A stretch of DNA of 64,000 nucleotides from positions 1 through 64,000 of the forward strand of contig JALQPE010000115.1 in assembly GCA_030407315.1 (NCBI GenBank), given 5' to 3'. Source of the DNA: Asparagopsis taxiformis. Taxonomy: Eukaryota > Rhodophyta > Florideophyceae > Bonnemaisoniales > Bonnemaisoniaceae. Below are positions 1 through 11,600 of this stretch, piece by piece (the first letter of the stretch is position 1; every line of letters begins with the position of its first letter). The translations under genes and the position numbers were made by a program. The notes under the pieces are model-generated. The model had not been told where the DNA came from and made no database searches. It saw only the letters and a list, made by a program, of their open reading frames with translations.

Positions 1-430
1 GGAATCATGTGAAGTACGTTTCGATTGCGCAGGGCTTCGGAGGACGTAAATAACCCGGCGTTCGAACATTGGTCAGCTATCCCAAGTCGATTTGCAACTG
101 AAACTAGTCCGCAGACTCGAAGAATATGCAGGGATGCACTGTGGACGTCCTATTCGCTTCTGCGTTTCGAAAAGCTTCGGTGGACACCAAACTTGTCATT
201 CTAGAGCTCACTGCAATGTGGACGATGTGGAACGTAGGAAGGAGATGGTGGTATAAGTCTAAAGACATGCGCGCAAAAGTGGTGCTACAGCATGTGTGAA
301 ATATATGACATACTTGAGAAAGCTGTACGGAAAGAAAACTCCTGGCATTCCTCACCTCATCCATGTTTCAGGAAGTTACATGAAGTACCGGAGCCAGGTG
401 GACGAACACGAAAAACCATACGATATCGCA
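1..430 (+). pseudogene. Frameshifted 5' remnant of a ParB/dioxygenase gene
   Basis: This stretch has no long ORF. Short pieces in different frames resemble the middle of the 986-aa protein encoded at 4011-6971. Around 200-290 one frame reads LVILELTAMWTMW, like FILLITALWTRMR. Around 298-428 another frame reads CFRKLHEVPEPGGRTRK, like HFYSELKNTGSGKE. The next piece continues in the ORF starting near 432. The order is collinear, so I read this as the decayed upstream part of the gene at 507-2633, broken by at least two frame changes and running off the left edge. Introns are possible instead, but I see no good GT-AG pair at the frame changes. Confidence 0.6.
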
Positions 431-506
431 TTTGACTGTCCTCAAAGATTTCTATCCTTCCGACGCACCAACTGGGAGAGGTATACGTGCAGCATTGACG
501 CGGTCT

Positions 507-2633
507 ATGATGAAAGAAATCCGTTATGTGGTTTTCAACGGCCCAATTCTATCGGATGACTCTCTCGACCATTCCGTCGCGCCTGAAATAGGTGTGCAGG
601 AAAGGCGGACTAGGCGAAAATCCTTGGAAGGGAATACTGCACCTCAACCACGACAACAATCCGCATCGTATGGTGATACTTCAAATGCTGCCATTGATCG
701 CTCGGACGTGGTACAGAGTCCAAATGTACTTACCCAACAGCAGACACAGGGCAGTCTGGAAATATCGGATCGTGTTAACGCTGAGGTCGGTGCTGCAACA
801 CAGGTTGGTGAAGAGGCGACAGGGAAAGCGGCAGATTCCGAAAGCGCAAAGCAGGTTACAACGGACCGCGCAGTGCCTACTGCGCCTACCGAGAACAATT
901 CTTCGAAACCTGGAGATTGTGAAGTTGGGGATGTGTTGCAGAAGAACGTAGGAACTCCAGAGCTTGAACCAGCTGGTGCAAATCGAGGAAGAAATGACCA
1001 CGGTGATGAAAATGACCTGCAACAATCACCTAGCCCAGTGGCAGCCGGAAGTGCCACGCTCAGACCAGAGCAGGGTGGAAAGTCGCCGGCGAATATGTCA
1101 GTTGGTCATCCAAGAACTGGTCGAGATGGTGAAGGAGGTCCTGAATCTAGGAAGAGCGATGGGTCTGGAACGAAAGATGTCCGCGAAGAATGTCCCGAAC
1201 ATTCTTCTGGAAGGACAACGGAGGACCCGATGAAAGGTGTACGAAATCAGGGTGATGGCACTGGAGACGCTATGTTATCTACAGCGGATGTCGGCCTACC
1301 TGTTTTACCTGAGCTGGAGGACACGGAAACACCTGTTACCAGTTCTACGCCTAGGAAGTTGATGACAGCCAAGCACAGCAGTGGTTTCGTGCCCTTAAAG
1401 GCAAAGCCGAGGAATACGGAGACGCCGCCAATGATTCTACGATCCAAACGGAAATTGGTGGATGTCACCCCTCAAGAGGTTATTGACCTGGTGGGAGAGG
1501 ATACCAGCAGGCCGCGGCAGAAGAAGAAGCAAAAGATGCGTGAAGACGCAAATTTGCAATCCGGCAAAGACGCTGCAGTCCACGCGGTTCAAGGAGGTCA
1601 GTATTCGGACAGGCAACAAAATGATGTCCCTGACAAAGATGTGGAGGAAGGTATAGAAGCGAAACTGCCTGTTATCATTCATCCCGACAGTCGAATGAAA
1701 TACTATGTGAATGGGAAACTGGTCGATACGCTTCGAGCCGAGGTCGCTGAAGCAGCAGCGAGTGCCTATTCGGCACAAAATGTTTCCGCTGAGTTTCTCT
1801 CGAGGGCTTATTTCCGAGAGAAACGAAATGAAATAGACTTGGTTGGGTTTACAATTCTGGACGGAATATTCAAGTCTTCTACTACTGCAGATGCGATCCA
1901 CGAACTGCTCCTTCATTTTTCTGCGTTGTTTGAGGAACGTCTCGAGGATGCCAAGAAGAACTCTGAATCCGGTGACACCCGCAGAGATCCGGACTGGACA
2001 CCGTGGTGCATGGCTATGATGGATGGGAAAAACTCTGATGAAGAAGGTGAGAAGGGCAGAGGAATCTTTATAACAAAGCGGAAGAGCTTATGTGATGACC
2101 TCGAGGATAACAATAATAATCTCTATCGGAAGAAGATGATTGTTGAGCTCGGTCTAGGTATTTGTGCGGAATGTTTGGAATTGAGGACTAGTGGGAAGGA
2201 CCCGATGGCCTTCCCCAGCACTGGAACTACTTTAGTGCTGACTGGAGAGCGGACTAAACCTCGTGCTGGACATACAGACTATGAAGTGGGAATCGATGAA
2301 GTTAACAGTCCCCCTTCTCCGCCATCCTACTTCATGATGTCAAGCGGCGCAGATGGATTCGGCCTCGTGCTTGCACCCTACAGTCATGTCTGTTTATCCC
2401 ATCCCAACAGAGAGTTATACAGAGTTCCAATGAAGAGGTGTGAAGTACCACCATATTCTGTTCTTGTCTGCCGAGGGGATGTTTATCACCACGAGGAAGG
2501 ATTTGAGAGCAATAAGGGTCTTCAATACAAGTTCCCGATCCGATCTCACATATTCCTCAAAACTGAGCAGCATCAAAGTGAAGAAGGAGAATATGTCGTT
2601 GGACATTGGGAGGGCAATTCGAAATTGAAGTGA
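507..2633 (+). CDS. Fe(II)/2-oxoglutarate dioxygenase-like protein, C-terminal half of a broken ParB/dioxygenase gene
   Basis: The open frame runs from 384 to 2633; the first ATG codons are at 507 and 510, giving about 708 aa. The first 350 residues are low-complexity and polar, with basic patches resembling nuclear localisation signals (RSKRK, RQKKKQK). The last 300 residues align with the 986-aa protein downstream: the shared DSRxKYY block near nt 1690, then a dioxygenase fold with HTD (nt about 2271-2279), a second His in DVYHH (nt about 2487) and an Arg in PIRSH (nt about 2541). That order, HxD...H...R, is the Fe(II) and 2-oxoglutarate binding set. The ParB-like part expected upstream survives only as fragments at 1-430, so the gene is probably a pseudogene or a truncated but translatable copy. 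The substrate is unknown. A palindrome array starts 310 bp after the stop. Confidence 0.6.
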   Translation: MMKEIRYVVFNGPILSDDSLDHSVAPEIGVQERRTRRKSLEGNTAPQPRQQSASYGDTSNAAIDRSDVVQSPNVLTQQQTQGSLEISDRVNAEVGAATQVGEEATGKAADSESAKQVTTDRAVPTAPTENNSSKPGDCEVGDVLQKNVGTPELEPAGANRGRNDHGDENDLQQSPSPVAAGSATLRPEQGGKSPANMSVGHPRTGRDGEGGPESRKSDGSGTKDVREECPEHSSGRTTEDPMKGVRNQGDGTGDAMLSTADVGLPVLPELEDTETPVTSSTPRKLMTAKHSSGFVPLKAKPRNTETPPMILRSKRKLVDVTPQEVIDLVGEDTSRPRQKKKQKMREDANLQSGKDAAVHAVQGGQYSDRQQNDVPDKDVEEGIEAKLPVIIHPDSRMKYYVNGKLVDTLRAEVAEAAASAYSAQNVSAEFLSRAYFREKRNEIDLVGFTILDGIFKSSTTADAIHELLLHFSALFEERLEDAKKNSESGDTRRDPDWTPWCMAMMDGKNSDEEGEKGRGIFITKRKSLCDDLEDNNNNLYRKKMIVELGLGICAECLELRTSGKDPMAFPSTGTTLVLTGERTKPRAGHTDYEVGIDEVNSPPSPPSYFMMSSGADGFGLVLAPYSHVCLSHPNRELYRVPMKRCEVPPYSVLVCRGDVYHHEEGFESNKGLQYKFPIRSHIFLKTEQHQSEEGEYVVGHWEGNSKLK

Positions 2634-2944
2634 TGAAGGGCATCTGTCCAGCCGTGTTGAAGCCTTAGTTGGGTATGAATCCGTAGAGTAATAAACACAA
2701 TTCCAATAGAACATGATAAAAGAGATACTGCATGGATTCTTTATATAGTCAGATCAACTTCACAAATGTAACAAACACCACATGCAGAAAGCTATTCTCC
2801 ACAGAAAGCTCTAGCTACAAGAGCTGCAAATTCTAAACCTCTTCATTAGATGCGAGAAACGATAGCAGATAGTAAAACCTGGTATTATAATACATCGTTT
2901 ACTATCCCCGGTAAAATTTTCAGTTCCTGAGAACAGGAGTCTGG

Positions 2945-3565
2945 CCGGGTATAAAGTTGGGTGGGTGTAGACCAAGTGCACCAACCCCATTGCCTGGGGG
3001 TACTCCGGATAACCTCAGCCAATGGCGTTGGTGCACCTGGCTTTTGGGAGGCCAAAATAATACCCGGTATTATTTTGGGTCGGTATAGACCAAGTGCACT
3101 AACCCCATTGGCCGTGGTAGCCGGATACCCTCGGCCAATGGCGTTGGTGCACCTGGCGTTTGGGAGGCCAAAATAATACCCGGTATTATTTTGGGTCGGT
3201 ATAGACCAAGTGCACCAACCCCATTGGCCGAGGTTGTCCAAACTACCACCGGCCAATGGCGTTGGTGCACCTGGCTTTTGGGAGGCCAAAATAATACCCG
3301 GTATTATTTTGGGTCGATATAGACCAAGTGCACCAACCCCATTGGCCGGTGGTAGCCGGATACCCTCGGCCAATGGCGTTGGTGCACCTGGCGTTTGGGA
3401 GGCCAAAATAATACCCGGTATTATTTTGGGTCGGTATAGACCAAGTGCACCAACCCCATTGGCCGAGGTTGTCCAAACTACCACCGGCCAATGGCGTTGG
3501 TGCACCTGGCGTTTGGGAGGCCAAAATAATACCGGGTATTATTCCTAGTTTCTCAAGCCAGGTGC
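2945..3565. repeat. Palindrome array A, five units of about 117 bp
   Basis: Five cores of the type AATAATACCCGGTATTATT have centres near 3065, 3181, 3299, 3416 and 3534, so the period is 116-118 bp. Each core is flanked on both sides, in mirror orientation, by a CCAAGTGCACC or CCAGGTGCACC box and then CCATTGGCC, so the whole unit is a large imperfect palindrome. Short ORFs on both strands here are repeat translations, not genes. The array lies between the gene at 507-2633 and the gene at 4011-6971. Confidence 0.93.
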
Positions 3566-4010
3566 AGTGCACTCATTGGCCGAAGCCCACTTATTCGTGG
3601 TTCATGTTGAATACAGATGCATTTGGTATGTACGCATCAGCTCCACGAGTTGGTGCAAAATGCTGGGAAGTATGTGACTTCAGCATTATGTAGTTATTAC
3701 TTGAGTGGTTTTGGGGTAATCACCATGACCAACTCGTACCTGTTTAGCCACTTTGAGTGTGAACTCGTCGTATAGCGATTGTATTTGGCCGCAGAAATTA
3801 ACTGAATTTCGAGTATTACTCTTGATCTGAGTCAAGTGGTCTAGAAATAAACAAAAAATTGAAATCAGAGTTGAAACGGATTGTTCACGTTTGATCCTTT
3901 ATCAGACTGCAGTAGCGAAATAAATCTATCTTAATCGTCTCTGTATCGTCGTTATCGGGGTCGTACACTCAATCAAGCTTCTCTCCATTCCTGCTTTCCA
4001 TCATCCTTCA
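3566..4010. other. Intergenic, probable 5' region of the 986-aa gene
   Basis: AT-rich DNA with no supported ORF. The last 70 bases before the ATG at 4011 are pyrimidine-rich (CTTCTCTCCATTCCTGC), which fits a eukaryotic 5' leader. I see no convincing TATA box. Confidence 0.4.
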
Positions 4011-6971
4011 ATGGCTCCTCGCACTCGCTCCAAACCCTCTGCCCCCGCCCCTGCTCGCGCTTCGACTCGCGGTCGGGCCTCCGCTCGCTCTCGCGCCCCT
4101 TCTCGCTCTCGCGCCCCTTCTCGCTCTCGCGCCCCTTCTCGCAGCCCTGGTCACGATAACTCTGTCACCGCCGAGGTTCAGTTGTCAGACTGTCCCAAAG
4201 CTGACCACAGGCTGTCTCCCTTGGATTTGCACAGACCCCCCCTATTCTCTCGTCATATTAGGGAAGGGAGAGTGCTTGAGCTGAAGGAGAAGTTCCTGAG
4301 GGAAGGATTCACCTCCTCAATCTCCCGAATCCTTGCCTGCAAAATGCTCCTTCCCAGTGAAGGCAGCACAACCCCCACCCTTCAAACGTTCTACATCGAT
4401 GGTGGCCATCGCGTTGCGGCTCTCCAGAAGTGCATTCGTGAAGACCCGGAAGGGCAACATCCGTATGCTGCGTCATTCAGGAACATCGATGTGGCTTTGA
4501 TCAGGCGCCCAGGGACAGAAGAAGTTTCCGATGAGTACTTCACACCTTTTGAAGTACTCGGGCTGTCCATTCAAGCAAACACACTCACGCATGATGTTGC
4601 CCTTGTTTCTTTGGCAGACCGAGTGTGTTCTGTGGTCCAACTGCTCACGACCAAGGACATGTTGGGTGAACCGAATCGGAAGTGCATTCAGGTCATCATG
4701 GACAGCCAGTTGTCGATATCGAAACTGGGCTACCAAGCCATCAACAAGCACGTGACTGCTGCGAAAGGCTTCCGGACTGTGAACAACAAAGCGCTTGAGT
4801 TCTGGAGTTCCGTACCGAGCATGTTCACCAAGGAAATTCTCGCTGCGGAACAGGAAAGGGCCGTTAAAGAAGGCCGTGACATCAACGACGATGTCTTCAA
4901 GCAGTCCGTAGACATGTATGGCTGCAACATGGATCTCGTTTTCATGGCAGACTTCCGTCGCGGCTCGGAGTATCAGCAAAGGTTCATCTTGCTCATAACA
5001 GCTCTCTGGACACGCATGCGAGATCTGCGTCAGTTGAGTAGGACGACAAGAGGATTTGGTAATCCTTTCGTTCGTGTTTTGATTGAAGTGTTCAAGATGT
5101 CCGAGCCGGTTGCTGCTCACAAAATGATGGAGCCTCCGCTCGACCATTTCTACTCCGAGCTCAAGAACACTGGGTCAGGAAAGGAGACTGTTATTGCGAA
5201 CAGTATCGCGGAGACCCTCCTGCACTTCAATACCGACGATAACAGCGGTACGAAGCATGCTCTCGTCTCCGACGAAATGTATGAGCAGCTTCGCTTTTCC
5301 ACGGGCGTTGTGGACATGGAAGAAGACCAAAGGGTCATTGTTCACAATGAACAGCCATCTGAAGATGCGCCGAAGCCATCTACGCCCCAATCAGATGAGC
5401 CTTCTACCCCTTCTACCCGTTCTGGTCCTACTCCTCCTGCCCCTTCTACCCCTCCTGCTCCTTCTACCCCTCCTGCTCCTCGTGCTCATTCTACCCCTTC
5501 TACTCCTTCTACCCCTTCTACCCCTTCTACCCCTTCTACTCCTGCTCCTACTACCCCTCCTCCTCCTGCCACTTCCGTTCCCGCCCCTTCCACCCCTCCT
5601 GCTACCCCTCCTCCTGCCGCTTCCGTTCCCGCCCCTTCCACCCCTCCTGCTACCCCTCCTGCTCCTGCCACTTCCGTTCCTGCAGTTGAGCAGGCTCAAG
5701 GAACCCCTGATGCCACTGTGGCAGGTTCTGAGAAGCAATTGGGATCTGTTCTCCTCCGTCTCCCTCTCAATGCACCACCGCTTGCGGTGAATGAGCCAGT
5801 CGAGACACTTCGCAGGTCGAAACGGCAGAGAACGGAGAGTCTACGGGTTGGCGGCGACAGTCAGGCAGAGTCGGAGGTAGAAGAAGAGTCCGAAGAGCCC
5901 CTTCCGAAGCGCAGAAGACTGGAAGCTAACCGTACGGTGAAACGTTCAACCGAGGAGATTCCATTGTTCAGCGATGAGCAGGAAAATCCCCTCCCCGACA
6001 GGGTAGTCGATGAACGGATTATGGATATTCTCCCGAACACCATACCGTCAGACTCTAGGGTCAAGTACTATATCGACAGCAAGCTGTACGAAACAATCCG
6101 ACAGGAGATTTTGAGTGCAGCTGCTGCCGATATGAATTGTATAGCGTGCAGTGGTCCAGCTTGCTGTGCAGAGAAGTTCTTTGCAACAGCTAGGTCAACT
6201 CTCAATCTCTTGGGTGCCCATGTACTCAGTGGTATCTTCCGTTCTTCGACTGTGGGCAACGCAGCACATGAACTGTTCACGTTCTACGCCCAGAAGTTCA
6301 AACCTGTTCATTCTTCTGCTGAAGACAGTTCCAATGATCCCTGGCATCAGATTCGAAACAAGGGTGAGGTAACAGCAGAGCAACAGGCCTCTCGTTTGGG
6401 AAGGTTCTCTATCTCAAGGAAGAAGATTTGCGACGATCTCGAGCAGATGGATGAACATCAATTCAAGAACAAGATGATTCTCGAGGTCGGCAAAGCAATC
6501 TGTGCCGAGCTAATGTACTTGGGCCTAGGAATCCATGAGCCTGTGGCCTTTCCTAAAACCGGTTTACGTCTTTTGCTGACCTCTGATGGTGCTCCAGATC
6601 AAGACTTGCACACAGACCTACCGGTGGTCATCAATGATTCCGATTTCCCACCTGGAAGATCGTACTTTCTGATGGCAAGCGCGGCTGATGGGTTCTGGCT
6701 TCGTGGAGCGTATTTCAGCCACGTCTGTTTGACGCGTGCAGACGCTGAGAAGTACAAGACGCCTGTTATGGACATCTACGTGCCACCGTATTCTCTCTTC
6801 ATCGGTCGTGGTGACTTCTACCATGGAGGCAAGGGATTCAGTAGTTCAGCGGAAAATCGCCTAACATATGGTCTTCCGGTTCGTTCTCATCTCTACCTTT
6901 TAAGTGACGAAGAAGAATTGGCGGATGCTATCGAAACAGTCAACTACTGGGATGCACCTAGTGCGCGATAA
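4011..6971 (+). CDS. ParB-like domain fused to an Fe(II)/2-oxoglutarate dioxygenase, 986 aa
   Basis: Seen: residues 1-50 are a basic Arg/Ser/Ala/Pro tail with repeated RAPSRS. Residues about 60-170 form a ParB/sulfiredoxin-like fold with the signature YIDGGHRVAAL (128-138). A helical middle runs to about 440. Residues 455-560 are a linker of Ser-Thr-Pro and Pro-Ala-Pro repeats. A basic/acidic segment with KRQR and KRRRLE follows. Residues 680-970 carry the dioxygenase: DSRVKYY (681-687), HTD (867-869), His938 in DFYHGG and Arg958 in LPVRSH. Known: HxD...H...R binds iron and 2-oxoglutarate; ParB-like domains in phages are often fused to DNA-modifying enzymes. Inferred: a nuclear enzyme acting on DNA or chromatin, possibly oxidising a modified base. 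A protein hydroxylase is equally open. The ORF is intact and the start at 4011 has a fair context. The 3' end faces palindrome array B. Confidence 0.8.
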   Translation: MAPRTRSKPSAPAPARASTRGRASARSRAPSRSRAPSRSRAPSRSPGHDNSVTAEVQLSDCPKADHRLSPLDLHRPPLFSRHIREGRVLELKEKFLREGFTSSISRILACKMLLPSEGSTTPTLQTFYIDGGHRVAALQKCIREDPEGQHPYAASFRNIDVALIRRPGTEEVSDEYFTPFEVLGLSIQANTLTHDVALVSLADRVCSVVQLLTTKDMLGEPNRKCIQVIMDSQLSISKLGYQAINKHVTAAKGFRTVNNKALEFWSSVPSMFTKEILAAEQERAVKEGRDINDDVFKQSVDMYGCNMDLVFMADFRRGSEYQQRFILLITALWTRMRDLRQLSRTTRGFGNPFVRVLIEVFKMSEPVAAHKMMEPPLDHFYSELKNTGSGKETVIANSIAETLLHFNTDDNSGTKHALVSDEMYEQLRFSTGVVDMEEDQRVIVHNEQPSEDAPKPSTPQSDEPSTPSTRSGPTPPAPSTPPAPSTPPAPRAHSTPSTPSTPSTPSTPSTPAPTTPPPPATSVPAPSTPPATPPPAASVPAPSTPPATPPAPATSVPAVEQAQGTPDATVAGSEKQLGSVLLRLPLNAPPLAVNEPVETLRRSKRQRTESLRVGGDSQAESEVEEESEEPLPKRRRLEANRTVKRSTEEIPLFSDEQENPLPDRVVDERIMDILPNTIPSDSRVKYYIDSKLYETIRQEILSAAAADMNCIACSGPACCAEKFFATARSTLNLLGAHVLSGIFRSSTVGNAAHELFTFYAQKFKPVHSSAEDSSNDPWHQIRNKGEVTAEQQASRLGRFSISRKKICDDLEQMDEHQFKNKMILEVGKAICAELMYLGLGIHEPVAFPKTGLRLLLTSDGAPDQDLHTDLPVVINDSDFPPGRSYFLMASAADGFWLRGAYFSHVCLTRADAEKYKTPVMDIYVPPYSLFIGRGDFYHGGKGFSSSAENRLTYGLPVRSHLYLLSDEEELADAIETVNYWDAPSAR

Positions 6972-7299
6972 TCTGCAAGAATACTGCTTTGCCTCTCCCT
7001 CTACAGGCAGCATCTGCCAATCCTAAGCTAGCTTCGGTAGTATACTTCCTTTACCACAACTAAATCTACTCCTATTCACGACTTTGAAAATATTAGCACG
7101 GTCAGTCTACTGCACTATTAGAGTTCCTCTACCTCTCACCCCGCATAGCTTCTACACCCTACATCGTACAGACTGATCTCTTTTCCTTTCCTACATGCAT
7201 GGCACAGTTTTGCAAGACTGCCACAATTCCACATCACTCGAGTAACCAAGGTCTTGAATTGTTCTTCTTAGTATACTAACTGTAGTTGAGATGCAAACC
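6972..7299. other. Intergenic 3' region
   Basis: Pyrimidine-rich DNA after the stop of the 986-aa gene, with no ORF or repeat I can name. Array B starts just after it. Confidence 0.4.
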
Positions 7300-8540
7300 T
7301 GGCAGCCAATGGCAGAGCTGCACTTGGGCTGGCCACACCCAAAATAATACCGGTATTATTTTGGCATGGCAAAGCCCAGGTGCAGCAATTCCATTGGCTG
7401 CCGCTGCGTTCATGACAGCCAATAGCAGAGCTGCACTTGGGCTGGCCACACCCAAAATAATACCCGGTATTATTTTGGCATGGCAAAGCCCAGGTGCAGC
7501 AATTCCATTGGCTGCCGCTGCGTTCATGACAGCCAATGCAGAGCTGCACTTGGGCTGGCCACACCCAAAATAATACCCGGTATTATTTTGGCATGGCAAA
7601 GCCCAGGTGCAGCAATTCCATTGGCTGCCGCTGCGTTCATGACAGCCAATAGCAGAGCTGCACTTGGGCTGGCCACACCCAAAATAATACCCGGTATTAT
7701 TTTGGCATGGCAAAGCCCAGGTGCAGCAATTCCATTGGCTGCCGCTGCGTTCATGACAGCCAATAGCAGAGCTGCACTTGGGCTGGCCACACCCAAAATA
7801 ATACCCGGTATTATTTTGGCATGGCAAAGCCCAGGTGCAGCAATTCTATTGGCTGCCGCTGTGTTCATGACAGCCAATAGCAGAGCTGCACTTGGGCTGG
7901 CCACACCCAAAATAATACCCGGTATTATTTTGGCATGGCAAAGCCCAGGTGCAGCAATTCCATTGGCTGCCGCTGCGTTCATGACAGCCAATAGCAGAGC
8001 TGCACTTGGGCTGGCCACACCCAAAATAATACCGGGTATTATTTTGGCATGGCAAAGCCCAGGTGCAGCAATTCCATTGGCTGCCGCTGTGTTCATGACA
8101 GCCAATAGCAGAGCTGCACTTGGGCTGGCCACACCCAAAATAATACCCGGTATTATTTTGGCATGGCAAAGCCCAGGTGCAGCAATTCCATTGGCTGCCG
8201 CTGCGTTCATGACAGCCAATGGCAGAGCTGCACTTGGGCTGGCCACACCCGAAATAATACCCGGTATTATTTTGGCATGGCAAAGCCCAGGTGCAGCAAT
8301 TCCATTGGCTGCCGCTGCGTTCATGACAGCCAATGGCAGAGCTGCACTTGGGCTGGCCACACCCAAAATAATACCGGTATTATTTTGGCATGGCAAAGCC
8401 CAGGTGCAGCAATTCCATTGGCTGCCGCTGCGTTCATGACAGCCAATGGCAGAGCTGCACTTGGGCTGGCCACACCCAAAATAATACCCGGTATTATTTT
8501 GGTATGGCAAAGCCCAGGTGCAGCACTATCATTGGGCGTG
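7300..8540. repeat. Palindrome array B, eleven units of about 114 bp
   Basis: Eleven cores (AATAATACCCGGTATTATT, some lacking one C) occur from about 7350 to 8490 with a period of 113-114 bp. Mirror-placed around each core are GCCCAAGTGCAGC / GCCCAGGTGCAGC boxes and ATTGGCTG boxes. Units are nearly identical, so the array was recently amplified or homogenised. It sits between two convergent genes (986-aa and ParB-methyltransferase-SET) and is their shared 3' region. The several-hundred-codon ORFs seen on both strands are period artefacts: 114 is a multiple of 3 and the unit lacks stops in some frames. Confidence 0.95.
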
Positions 8541-8684
8541 GGCTGACTGGCACCGCTCAGCAAATGAAAGTCTGTTATTATCGCTCAGGTAGATTGTAGT
8601 ACTACAACGTTGTACGAGTTCAGATGCAAGACTTTTTATTGCTGATGGTACTCTTGATATCTGTAATTGGACGCGTATACTGTC

Positions 8685-11600
8685 CTACTTCTCTGCAGTC
8701 CAGTAGCGCGATCCATAGTCAACGAATATCTCTTCCCCAGCTCGAACATCTACTACAACCTGCGCTAGGATGAGATCAGGTTTTGCTACTGCATACTTGA
8801 AGTCGCAAGTAGGATTGACGTCTTTGTGAACTCGGAACTCTGCATTTTTTCTGCGTTGCACATTTGCAACTCTCTCCATTCCGTCAATGGTCCTACTGTC
8901 GTTGAGGTAGCTGCAGACATTGTATTCCGCTGGTACAAGATATATCTTGTCGACCGGTGCTTCTTCTCCGATGACACTGGTCTCCATCTCCATGTTGAAG
9001 TTTTGGAATCTTTCACCAGTACAACCGAACCCGTCCGGTCCGTACAAGCGACTGCGTTGCGGTTCATTCTCCCCAATCTTCCCGTATAAAATTGTCCCAT
9101 TATACCATCCAACAACAGAGCCCCTCTCTAAATCTTCTGCGGCAAAAACCCCCAATCCTCCCTCTCGAACTGTCGATGCAGCAACAATAACGTTGTGAAA
9201 GGAGGCATCTACTGCAAGCATCATCTCAGGGTCAACGGAGAAAACCTTGCCTAAATCTTCTACGCCCCATTCATTCATTGGGACTTCGGCAAGTCTTCGG
9301 AGCATGCTTTGATCCCGCGCAACAGAGGAGACAAATCGCAACATATGCAGTGGTAGTGAAGATACCGACGGGAATCCATCAGGCGCATCACTTCGATGTC
9401 GAAGTCTTTCACTTCCTACATTGCTCCTTATCGAGTAATTCCATTCTTTGTTAGCGAGAATACTCGATATGTCATTTTTGGTTGCCTCCCCAAAAACTCC
9501 ATCTCGACCTTGCCTAACAAAGCAATCCAGCAACAACGGCTGAGCTGATCCATGGCATGTGGCGTCTTTTTCACATCCAATAAACTTGCGATACAGACCA
9601 TCTCTCATTGTCATGCAAGCTATTGCAGTAGAATACGTTCCGGAGAATAGATCTACCACAATGTCTCCTGGCTTTGAAAACCTTGAAATAAGCTCTCGAA
9701 GTATGGACAGAGGCTTCTGCTCCGCACGTAGCCTTTTGTCTTCGAAGTTCAATGACTCACCAGGTCCGAGCTTTGGGCAGTTGTCGATTGCGTTCACGTA
9801 CCCTGGATGTCGTGAAAGGTCACGGTTATGCAAAGAATAATCAACCATTTCAAACGCGGCAGCTCCCATCCCACGTTTGAAACTGTGCACAACAAACTCG
9901 TGAATGTTGTGTAATGAACACGATTTGTTCATTGGGTTTTGGATGAATACGTAGGGACGACGGCTTAGAATGAGAGGAACATCGTCTGTACGCATGGATT
10001 GTTCCCCGCTTTCTGCATTTTGAAGAGCTTCTCCCCACCCAACCAACTGTTTGATACTGGAAAATATCAGGGCATGTCCTCCAGGGCGCAGCATTCGAGA
10101 AATGTCCTTTCCAGTACGAAACATTTGTGCGCTATTGATGTCATCATAGTCTGAATTGGTCTTGCCTTTCTCCCTCCGCGTGTTGAAGGGTGGATCGGTG
10201 AGCACAAGTTGTGCTTGTCCATCAATAGTATTCCCTGAAAGCATGCCAATGGAATCAGTGTTAACCCGGTGCACTAACCTCGAGGCTGTACAGTTGTAAG
10301 CCACGCAAAATCTCTTCATGACCTTTTTCAATTGCACAATATGATCCGGTACCCCCTCTTCCTCACCCACTGCCTCCGCTGACGGTGTATCCTCCGCAAC
10401 ATCTTGCATAACCGTGTCCACTGCGGACGAAGCCCTCCCATCCATGCTGGATGTATACTGGGATCCAGAGTCATTGGTAGGTTTCCTTCCACCTGTACCT
10501 AAACGGCGAGTGCTGTGCTGCATTGATTCATTCGACTCAAGACGATCTCTTTCTCGAGAAAGAGATCTGGATGCTGCGTTGCGCTGTTCAGTCTCGTAGA
10601 GAATTTTCAAGTCGCAGACATCAACTGGCTTCACACGCATTTCACGGTTCCAGTTCTTCCATACCTTGAGTCTTTCGTGACCATCCAATGCGATGGATTG
10701 TTCTATTCTTGCTTCGATGAAGGCGTTCAATCCGAACCGGTCAGGCTGATGGAAAAATTTAGTGCGCAGCCCTTCCATCTGGTTCGTACTTGATCCGAAT
10801 ACATCAATGCCTATCATACAGTCATACACAGACACTAGTACGGCTTCTGTCAAAGACCTCAACCTTGCATCAACAGAGATATCCAAAGTGCCTGGATAAC
10901 CTGCATTCTCGCGGAGTTTCACTACCGGGGACGGAAGCAGAAGATCTGAGTAGTGGTCAGGATGTGCCCACCCGTCAGTACGATTAGCAAGACAGATGAA
11001 TTGGAATTTCTCAGAGTCGAAAACCATGTATGGGCGACACATCATGTAGGCGCTTTCGAAGCCCAGAATCATCGCTGTTGTATCCCAGGCAGACATGACC
11101 CTTTCCAAAACGACACCCACAGACTCTCCGTTTGCTCTTGTGCGCTGGAAAGGGGCGAATGTAGAAGTCTCTGTATCCCTCCCAGTTCTACGACGCTTCC
11201 TACCCCGGCGAATGGGTGCATTTCTGCGTCTAGTGAGGGCAATGTGCACAAATGAAATCATAAACATCAGCCTTCCAAATACTTTGTCTTCTTCTGTTAA
11301 TGTTCTACCCTGTGCACTTCTTCCAGAACGAAAATACTCACAGGTGAGGACTTCGCGACACAATGGAGAAGCAATTTCACCACTTGTAGACATCCCAAAC
11401 AACTGCTCGCCGACTGATGCTCTTTTCTCGAGAGATGTGGGAAACTCCTTCATCGCAAAATTGTTCTGAACTTCAACCGGCCTTCCCCATACAATACAGA
11501 ACAACTGCCACAGACAGCGAACCATTTTGGGATTGGGTTCTTCTATGCGACTGTAGGGGCGAAGCACACGAAGAATTGACAAGCAACTCTCGTACTGTGG

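Noticed and set aside
2885..3693. ORFs of 66-206 codons on both strands in array A
   Set aside because: Repeat translations of a palindromic unit, with no start context or domain.
5194..5790. A 198-codon frame and opposite Gly/Arg-rich frames within the 986-aa gene
   Set aside because: Shadow frames of the Ser-Thr-Pro repeat linker in the real gene.
2945..8540. Whether the palindrome arrays are CRISPR arrays
   Set aside because: Repeats and spacers are both conserved within an array, units are about 115 bp, and the host is eukaryotic; no cas genes are present.
7276..8546. Several ORFs of 95-330 codons on both strands in array B
   Set aside because: They are translations of the 114-bp palindromic unit; the period is a multiple of 3, so frames without stops repeat indefinitely.
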